A DNA stretch of 64,000 bases from Siphonodentalium dalli (lineage: Eukaryota; Mollusca; Scaphopoda; Gadilida; Siphonodentaliidae): the NCBI GenBank assembly GCA_032622095.1, contig CP136068.1, forward strand, positions 189,768,613-189,832,612. Reading direction: 5' to 3'. The position numbers and the translations under genes are program-made. A model generated the notes under the pieces. The model made no database searches. It was not told where the DNA came from and saw nothing but the letters and a program-made list of their open reading frames with translations. Shown here one piece after another: positions 55,601 to 64,000 of this stretch (the stretch's first letter is position 1; each line of letters begins with the position of its first letter).

Positions 55601-56344
55601 CTATTATATATTTTGGAAGATCTGTGTGTGTGTGTGTGTGAGGGGGGGTGTGTCTGTGTGTGTGTCTGTCTGTAATCGATGGACTCGAAAACGGCCAAGC
55701 CGATTTCGATGAAACTTGGTACGTGGGGGTATTTTCGGCCGGGGAGTGACATAGGCCTATTAATTTGCCCGTGTGACGTGACCTTGACCTTGAAATCGGG
55801 TCATTTCAAGGTCAAACGCCAGAATATCACGGGATTTCGATGAAACTTGGTACGTGGGGGTACCTTCGGTCAGGGAGTGGCATAGGCCTATTAATTTGCC
55901 CATGTGACGTGACCTTGAAATCGGGTCATTTCAAGGTCAAACGCCCGAATATCACGGGATTTCTATGAAACTTGGTATGTGGGGGTACTTTCGTATGGGG
56001 AGTCTCATAACCATATTCATTTGCCCGTGCGATGTGACCTTGACCTTGAAATCGGGTCAATTCAAGGTCAAATCGCCAATTTTGATGGGATTTTGACGAA
56101 ATTTGATACGTGGGGTTACTTTTGTCCAGTGAGTGTTTTGGACGGGTCGAGTCGTGACCCAGACCTGACCTTGACCTTCAAAATGATCAATTCGAGGTCA
56201 AATCGGGTAAAACCGGATGGATTTCGACGGGTACTTTTGTCCGGGCAGTGTTTTGGACGGGTCAAATTGTTACCCCACCTGACCTTGACCTTCAAAATTG
56301 TCAATTGATGGTCAAAGCCCGGACGAAGTCGGGTCACCTTCTAG
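55600..56344 (+). mobile_element. Helitron-like unit H4 (plus, different internal sequence)
   Basis: Starts TCTATTATATATTTTGG and ends hairpin GCCCGGACGAAGTCGGGTC, ACCTT, CTAG. The internal ~125 bp tandem units read GAAACTTGGTACGTGGGGGT...GACCTTGACCTTGAAATCGG. Confidence 0.75.
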
Positions 56345-56381
56345 TATATATATATACGGAAGTCTCAAAATATATGGCAGA

Positions 56382-56703
56382 CTAGCCGATGAGCCCGACG
56401 TTGTCCGGGCTATTCAAAAACCAAAGTCGATAGCTCTAGACGTTTCCGAGATCTGGTCTGCGAATGCGCGAAGCTGGCGTCGCACGGACTCGGCGACCCG
56501 ATAAAATTTGTATCCGGGGCAAGATACATTCACATACCAAATTTCAAGTCGATAGCTCCACCCGTTTCCGAGATCTCGTCTGCGCATGCGCTGCACGGGC
56601 GTCGCACGGGCTCGCCAATACGACAATGACCACCGCCTGGTCAAACTACACACACGTACCAAGTTTCGTCCCAATCGGTCGAGAATCGTAGATTTGTATT
56701 AAT

Positions 56704-56741
<38 letters not shown>

Positions 56742-56763
56742 GGTCTTCAAAATATATATGAGA
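56382..56763 (-). mobile_element. Helitron-like unit H5 (minus)
   Basis: Inverted relative to H2 and H3: CTAG-hairpin end at 56382-56415 and TC end (complement of ...CATATATATGAGA) at 56763, directly joined to the host TTAATGG. Confidence 0.75.
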
Positions 56764-57232
56764 TTAATGGAAGACCCCTGTCCAGAAACGATGCTGTCCA
56801 TTACTATTGATTAGAATTTGAATATGTTCTGGTATAAACATTCGTGATCATTTATCTAATGACCAATAACACAGACCAGAAATTTATTGTGTTGTGTAAT
56901 ATTGTCATAAATAAATGTTAATTAGACTCATTATAGCTTATAACTATGGAATAAAACAATACAAAACATCAATCTGGGACATGATTTGACATTCAGATCG
57001 TAGCAAGGGGAGAAATCTAATAATCTCTATCACTATCTGATATCGCCTGAATGGTCTTTTCTAAAAATAGTAACCTATATATGTCCCAGTTGATCATCGC
57101 ATTATAAAGAAAATATTCAACATAAAATCAACACACAAAGATTGTGCAAATTTTCATGAAGCTCCATTCATGGAAGGGTTAAGATGTTCGGTTTGGAGAG
57201 GTTTTACTAAAGTATCAGCAGAGATAGAACAA

Positions 57233-57379
57233 TTAGCCTACATGATTTCCGGGGGAGCCTTCATCTTCAGGATCTCCTCTTGTACCCTTCTCTGATTGCT
57301 TTTCTGTTAAATCAGGTGCTCCGTGTACTCCTGGTGGTCGAGCCATTGGTGCATCAATTTCTGGCAGTACCATCTTTCC
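57233..57379 (-). pseudogene. Collagen-like last exon, copy C
   Basis: Minus-strand acceptor TTTCTCTGTAG, 48 codons and a stop. It reads GKMVLPEIDAPMARPPGVHG and then the tail GDPEDEGSPGNHVG. The glycine triplets are eroded as in A and B, but it keeps the extra codon of D (RGDP). The frame is open. Confidence 0.5.
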
Positions 57380-60260
57380 CTACAGAGAAAATATGTGTAA
57401 AGGGTTAATGCTGGTCAAATCACTTTTCAGTTGTCACACCATGCAGTGTAATAGTTCTTTGTTGATAAACTTCCAAAAAACATTTTGACAGTTCATTGGA
57501 CAATTTCCAGCATATGTCGGTATTAATCAGGTGAGACAAAACAGGATATTCAGCTTAAAAAGATGAATTTAGCTTATAATAGTACGTGGAATTCAGCTTA
57601 AAATTTACTATCAGGAATTGATCAGCGATATGTTCTGCTCATTTCCACATTCGAAGAGGCATAAGTATTGGGATATATTTACATGCCAACTGTTTTGATT
57701 TTAATTAATTCAACAAAAATTTGGCGATACTGGATAGTCACATTTTGATAACTTTCTTGGTGAAATCGGTATATCTGTCAAAACACTGCGTTAATAATCA
57801 TGAACAAAGTGAACATAACTTCACTGAATTCTTGGAAAGATGTGACAACTCTTTAAAAAAAAAAATTTAGATGCGTTATGCAAAGCAGATGGGTGTTGTT
57901 ATTGATATAGGAAGATCAGCACAGGAGGTTTTGTTGTACCATAAATTGTTAAATTTGACTATATGAGTGTGTGGGGATATATTTGGAAAACGTTGTGAAC
58001 GTTCCATTGATATAGTTTAGGAAACTAAATCTACATTCACATTGGAATTTGCTGCATTTAGGAAGGAAAATATTGACAATTGCATGTGATACTCCACGGT
58101 GTCGGAGTGAACCGCAACATGGCAGCTGATGCATGTACGATTTTTGCCAGCATCGCAGTTTACTCCAGCCCGCATTCCGTTTTACTTTATCAATGTACCA
58201 TAATTTTTGGAAAGATGTCTTTATTCAAGTTACTGGATAGGGATCTGGGTTTTTAATATCATAACACGTCAATGGATGAGGGTCCAATATAGATAGCTCC
58301 TTGTTTTCAAACAAATTCTGAAAATGTCTGCAGTGAAAGTTTTGCTGAATGAAACTTAAATTTACCCCGAAATTCCAAATGCGCTCAACCAAGATTTAGT
58401 TTTTCTCGAGAACTGATATCTGAAATTATTTTCTCTGAACTACTGTCACAGTATAAATAGGCAATGTGATGAATGTAATCAATGTATTACTTAAACCTTC
58501 CATGACTGGTGCTTCCTGAAATTTTGCGAAAACACTGTGCCAAAGCATTTTCTTATATATGTGAGATTGAGAGTCTCCCATAGGGAGCCACGCAAAAATA
58601 AGAGAACACATTTTAGTTATTCAGCCCATGTATCTCGCCGGTACCAAATTGGCGGGCAAATTCAGACCGATATCACCAAAGAGGGTAATAAATATGTAGT
58701 CCAACTAGGGTTGATAGCAATTTCAATTTGGTAGTTTTATTGATATAAATATTTTATGTTATTATATGTAGTTTTATCCTTCCATAGAGGATGCATTTGA
58801 AGTTGCAATAAGAGCATGCGCTGCGGAAACGTCAAAATTACGGAAACGTCTTCACGTTCAACATAATAGGTCACATTGGTGATTATCAGTGCTTCTGCGT
58901 TATTGGTGTCCGCAGTTACACTCTGATCAAAGAAACGGTGGCAGTTGCGATTGGACTGTACAATGCATGTAGCCGACAACTATGAACAATTCTGCATACA
59001 ATACTAATAATATTTGCAGATTTCGCCACAACGTTTGGGTGGGTATATATAGGCCCTATATTTAAACTAATATATGGATATTTGTGACATTCGTTTACAA
59101 ACAGTGGCACCAACTCAGAAACAGTACTGTATGTGTAAGTGGGCATTGGAGACCTACATGTATGTATACTATTCTAATCGAAATATCTTCAATAACTGCC
59201 AAGCCCTGATATTTGTTATAATAGCCATCAAGGTCGGTAGCCGTGCTGCATGACTATATTAACCTATATGTATATCGCGATAGCCGGGGCACAAATACAA
59301 GGATATGTATCAGTGTTATATAACCATATATATCATATAGTGTGCCCCAGTATTCAGTACTGATGTTGAGTATAGCATCACAAAGTATCCAGAATGATAT
59401 GCGTGTATGAATGGCCCACACACTATATATAGATGAATAGGATAGGCCCGGCCCATCATGCATGATGCACACATAATTATGAATCATTTAATCCCATGCA
59501 CCGACTGTAAAGTTTGCCCACAAAATATGCATTGGTCCCAAGTGTGGGGGTTGGGAATTTGGGAATCACTGGCGGTTTCCATGTGATCATGTATATAATT
59601 ACAATGGACCTAACCGGGGATGATCACTTTCTTTTAGTTTACACGTCGCAATTTAAATTAATGTAACAAAATTATATCTGATCCATTTATATTTCCCCAA
59701 CATTGGTTCAAAATATTAATAGTTGTTAATTCCATACCTGACACAACATTACTTGGATATTTGTAACCTCAATTTGTTCAAATAGTTTCATATATCCATT
59801 ATAATCATTACTTAAATCATAAATATTGTCGACTGGACTCGGGTTGCTACGCCATTTGGAAAATTATGGAAATTACGTAATCTTATAACTGAACCATTTT
59901 GTTAGTCACATCACAAAAACAACATGACCCATCTCGTAAATGTCTAAAATGTTTGTCATATCACTAAATAAACTTTTCTTTAGTTTAGATAATTAGTAAA
60001 AGCACATTCACGCTTTGCAGTAAACTGTTAGGTGACGTCATATGTTGTACCCAAAGCGACGTCATATTGGCACACGCATTTCCCCGCAAAAGTGATTGAT
60101 GTTTTGCCAACGACATAGCACACTTAAAGCAAATCGCAACATATAGTGGGGATCCGAATGACAGACCGCCAGACCATTTAAATTTTTTTAATAATTAATA
60201 GGTTCTATATAAACGTACGTAGTCGTATGGTGTGCCAATGAGGCTATAGAAACTATGCGA

Positions 60261-61079
60261 CAGGGACCAGTCTAGACCAGATTTTCAGGGCGAAATGACT
60301 TATAAAAATAAGGCGAAGTGGCCGTTCTATAGGGAGAAGTAAGTCTACAAAATTGACATTGATCAGTACTACGACAGGAGTCGCTATTGAACGAAAATAG
60401 GAAGTCTTTATGTTCAATCCGCGACCCTAATTACTATTAAATAATACCCAAACATAATTGTGAGAGGATAGCAGTATTTTATATCGTAATTGTGGGAGAA
60501 TGACAGGATTTTATTTCATATTTTTCGGGTTTTAAAAAATGCCAACAATATTTATCAAACCGAAACGAAACGAAATCTTGAAAACTTTTACTGCGCTCTA
60601 TTAGTAATCCCGTTTGAAATTTTAATCTGCTTCACAAATGAATTTGTTTTAAAATTTCTTCCACCAAACTCCATAGAGGGAGTGATGAACTGACACATTG
60701 TGAGAGCTGTGAGTTGTATTCTTCATTGTAAGGTGTGGTAATCACAGTAATCTAAAAATCACAACAACCAGATTAACACTTGAGGCCCGACACCTGACAA
60801 TGTTTTCACAGCTGCCAGTAATCAGACTCTGTTGTCACCATGATTCCAGATTGGAGCAATACAGGTGTTAATTGTTTTATAACACCCTGATAGTGGAGTA
60901 TTGTGTGCAATCACAGTTGACAGTTGTAAACCATGTAATTATCATAAATTATTTGGGGCATTTTACCGATTTTCATCAGTCAACTTTCAGGGCGACTTGA
61001 ACTTCGCCCGACCTAAAAAATAAGGCGAAGCGGACGGCGCTAGGGCGACTTCTTCGCCCACGTCGCCCTCTCGGCTGGT
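60261..61079. mobile_element. hAT-like non-autonomous element in Y, copy 2
   Basis: Same element as 25622-26442. CTATGCGA is kept at the left (60253-60260). The right terminus and right duplication are lost to a 16-bp deletion between two GGT repeats. Confidence 0.6.
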
Positions 61080-61950
61080 AAAAGTTATAACGACCATCCT
61101 TGGAAGTCATGAGACAAAAAAAAATCGAGCTGCAGATTAGATTATTTATTTTTAAAATATCTCATAAAAATTATCATCCAGAATGGATTTCTCAATGGCC
61201 GGGGGTAGAAACCAAATCACGTATACGCTATAATGTAGCTACCCGCATGCAGTTGTAAATCTAATTTCCAACCCAAATTGTTGGAGGGGCGAACCAATTT
61301 TTTCACTTTCACTCATTTGAGCCCCAATTGGAATTTCCAACCCAAGGGTGGGTACTTGTAACTCAAGTCGAAAAATCATATACTCATGTATACGTATGGT
61401 TATTTAAATCTTGACATTCATATAAGTCATCACATAGAGTTCTGGATAGTGCAGGCCGTCGTCCTTTTTACATGGATTTCAATGCCATAATATTTCTTGT
61501 TTTGATTAACCTTTTCATGGCGGGAGCTGTATGGTGCAGCATCAAAGATCCTGTGCCAGTGCATTCTCTATGAGAGAATGCACTCACTGGCTTACAAACG
61601 CAGGAACGTGAACATAAATATAATGTTGGACTGAACATTCTAGATAAGTAATATTTGATTTATTGTCAAAATTGTTCTGTGTATTTGACAGTGCTATTTT
61701 CGTCCGGTGAAGATGACCCAAGCACCTTTAACATTTTTCTGTGTGAGCGTAAAATAAACATTACAATTAAGCGCCCCCAAAATAACTTGTTCCCATCTAC
61801 ATGTCAATATTAACATCCATGACGAATTTCATGAAGATCAGACGAACAGTACGACCTGTAGCCCGTGCTAATGGATTGAATTTTGAAATCAAAGATGGCC
61901 ACTGGTGGTCATGTTTTTTTGCCAAATGACCTGGAATGACCCCCAAAAAA

Positions 61951-62160
61951 GATGGCACTGAAAAGAGTGTAAATTTTCAAGCTGTTGAATGGAAAGTTGA
62001 CAATGAGTTCAATAAAGTACTGATGTTGTTCATACCAAGAGAGAAAATGAATGATCAAGAATGTCTGAAGGCCATAATATTAGAACTTGAATAATTGAAG
62101 AACTTCAATATGTATGAGGAAATTGAAGATTCAGGACAGGTACAGCTATGCTCTCAGTAA
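61951..62160 (+). pseudogene. Copia-type reverse transcriptase fragment, copy 2
   Basis: Duplicate of 27331-27540 with the same in-frame stop. Confidence 0.55.
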
Positions 62161-62175
62161 GCGACCTGTTTAACG

Positions 62176-62396
62176 AGGTTATGGGCCGGTACTTACCGCG
62201 GTGATACCACCAAACTACCGCGGTTATCATTCTGTACCGCGACGGAGGGCGGTTGACCCGCGGTATTGGTACGGTATTTTTACCGTTGGTTACCGCATGT
62301 CACCGCGTTATTGTGTTCGTTACCGCCATACACCGCGTTATTCTTTTCGTAACCGCGTTCAAATTACCGCTAACGACCCTCCACCGCGGAGAGAAC
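62176..62396. repeat. ACCGC-rich cluster, copy 2
   Basis: Duplicate of 27550-27790. The 67-codon plus ORF across it (62201-62404) appears only because of single-base deletions relative to copy 1, so it is not a gene. Confidence 0.6.
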
Positions 62397-64000
62397 ACGA
62401 CTGAAACAAGCCGTCACACGGTAGGTAAATGATTATGAATAACCTTTGTATTGAATGAATACCTGTAAGCTGCACGTAATTATGTATACGTAATGAATAT
62501 AAATGAATAATAATGCAATCGGATTACATATGAACATGTCGGGTTTACATGTAACATATTACAAATGTACACGTACATCACGTTTAATCACGTCGGCGGT
62601 TTTTGAACTCGGCTATAGTTGCTTACGGCGCAACTGGATTACGCAAAACACCGTGGAGTAATAGTTTTGTTGTTAGCATCTATCTTACATATCGTCAAAT
62701 GATTTACGCACCCGATTCCTATATCGGTTTCCACTCATGCAGAATTTTTTTTTTTTTTTGTGTTTCCGAAATGTAAATTTCTTATAAAATGGGAAAAGTA
62801 AATCCTCCATTTAGCTAAATTTGGTTGAAAACAGCGGGGGCGGTGCATTAGTAACACTAGGTCCGATTTTAGTCTTTGATGCCAGGACGGCAATCATTGC
62901 AGAAATATTCATTTTCGTTCAAATCTATAGTATTGTTCATATGCCAAACATAATCGGCGCGTAAATACTATATTGTCGCCAAGACGTACGATTGTACGCA
63001 TGCGTGAAATAGTAAAGCAATTTACAAACATTTGCGCCTGAAGATTTATTGTCGGTGGGAATAAAATGTATAACTAAGAAAGCGTGGCACATGTCATGCA
63101 GCAAATTAAAGTTGTTATCATCACCAATGTGCGCGACAAAAGACACACGCAAAACACCAAACTGACATTGAAATACAGTAGACACAACGTTGTCAAATCA
63201 GTCTTTGATTTTGTTACGTGAACATTGATTGAGCTCACGAGTGCGCCGTCGGGCAGCATCGTTTGATGTGAAATTGCAACTTTTGGCGAGGGTGTGCACT
63301 TGTAGTTCTCGGTGCGTCGCAGTATAAATTATATCACATTTTATAGATCCACTTGTCTGTCTAAAGCCACGTGGCCGTTCGCACATAATATTATTCGCAA
63401 TACCAAAATAGATCGATAAATATCTGAACTACCTTCTACTAGCATTATGTAAGCCAAAACGGACGCATTGGAGTAATGAAAATACAAGTGTCACGTGTGT
63501 AATTTTACTAATAGCACCATCAACAAAACACAAATATTTATTTCAACAATTGAGACCAGTTATAAAAAGACATGACGTCATATTGAGTGCCCCGTGTCCT
63601 ATATTAACAAAGTCTGCCAGTTGCAGTATGACGTAATGAGTGACACGTGCTTTTGCACAGAATGTATTTGTTTTTCCTGGATATACGGGAGTTCCACGTT
63701 GTGTATTGTATTGCTAAGACAATAATTCCTGTTAAACGAACAAATGGTGTTTGTGATTTACAGTTAATGAATGTCAAAGAAGTTAACGATATTTATTCTG
63801 GCGACTTTCTGGGGACTATTTAAATAGTATCGTTATCATTCAACTTGGGGATCACGTACATCTTAACGTTTATATAAACTATAGATACAGGATTTATCGA
63901 GCTCTCTAAAATAGCCGAAATAATTTGTTCCCTTCCCGATAACCCACACTGCTCACAAATAGTGTCATTTATGGGAATGTTAGGCAATAAAACGAGACTA

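Larger units (their letters stand above)
53588..57850. repeat. X module, copy C (interrupted by a Helitron-like cluster)
   Basis: 53588-54025 and 56764-57850 together match copies A and B. The break AATTA|TTAATGG lies exactly where copy B reads uninterrupted GTTATTAATGG. Confidence 0.88.
57700..64000. repeat. Y tract, copy 2 (runs off the window)
   Basis: Nearly identical to 23100-29374. The right border is not reached. It contains second copies of every Y feature. No recognisable gene. Confidence 0.9.

Noticed and set aside
54547-56691. Family of Arg/Ala-rich small proteins on both strands
   Set aside because: All are translations of the internal repeats of the Helitron-like units in several frames.
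62201-62404. 67-codon Arg/Pro/Tyr-rich protein
   Set aside because: It exists only in one of two nearly identical copies, because of 1-bp deletions in an ACCGC-rich repeat.

Overview
The window looks like repeat-dense, AT-rich genomic DNA from a marine invertebrate, most likely a lophotrochozoan such as a mollusc. I base this on the mix of a tRNA-derived SINE, Helitron-like units with tandem internal repeats, GACGGACGG-tailed dispersed repeats, many TACATGTA motifs, Kolobok- and hAT-type elements, and spliced genes. The species cannot be named from the sequence alone. There is no bacterial gene layout and no complete host gene.

Layout. 1-17 kb holds dispersed repeats with several DNA transposons: a hAT-like element (1287-2472), a 3.25 kb element with 459 bp inverted arms, CACAGTG termini and a 5-bp AAACA duplication (4093-7344), Copia-type RNase H remnants (10.5 and 12.5 kb), fold-backs and hairpins. 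17.3-18.6 kb is the 3' end of a LINE. 18.6-30.9 kb and 50.8-64 kb carry copies of one module: a ~160 bp satellite array followed by a 1.45 kb unit (X) containing a collagen-like last exon on the minus strand. Two of the X units continue into a 7 kb tract (Y) that appears twice, about 34.6 kb apart and nearly identical. Four collagen-like last exons are visible, at 19.6, 22.7, 30.8 and 57.3 kb.

The centre is a Russian-doll insertion. A 5'-truncated LINE with endonuclease and reverse transcriptase sits in the third X unit, flanked by an 8-bp duplication (30914-30921 and 50834-50841). Inside its ORF is a 15.5 kb Kolobok-like DNA transposon (31744-47231), bounded by TTAA duplications and AGGGGAA termini. 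Removing it and one TTAA rejoins the LINE reading frame. The transposon carries two convergent genes, each starting 340-390 bp from one end. One is a three-exon THAP-DDE transposase (plus strand). The other is a 187-residue protein matching the cytoplasmic 'ballast' domain of P2X7 receptors but without a channel (minus strand). A paired CRE-like plus ETS-like block with identical 5-nt spacing lies about 200 bp from each end, in front of each gene. The transposon is itself loaded with fold-back MITEs, Harbinger-like elements and tandem repeats.

The paralogous X units also date other insertions by giving empty sites: a SINE (21204-21677), a hAT-like element (51204-52377), and a row of five Helitron-like units (54026-56763). 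Best candidate for an undescribed system: the TTAA-bounded Kolobok element that pairs a THAP transposase with a stand-alone P2X7 ballast-like protein under matched terminal promoters.
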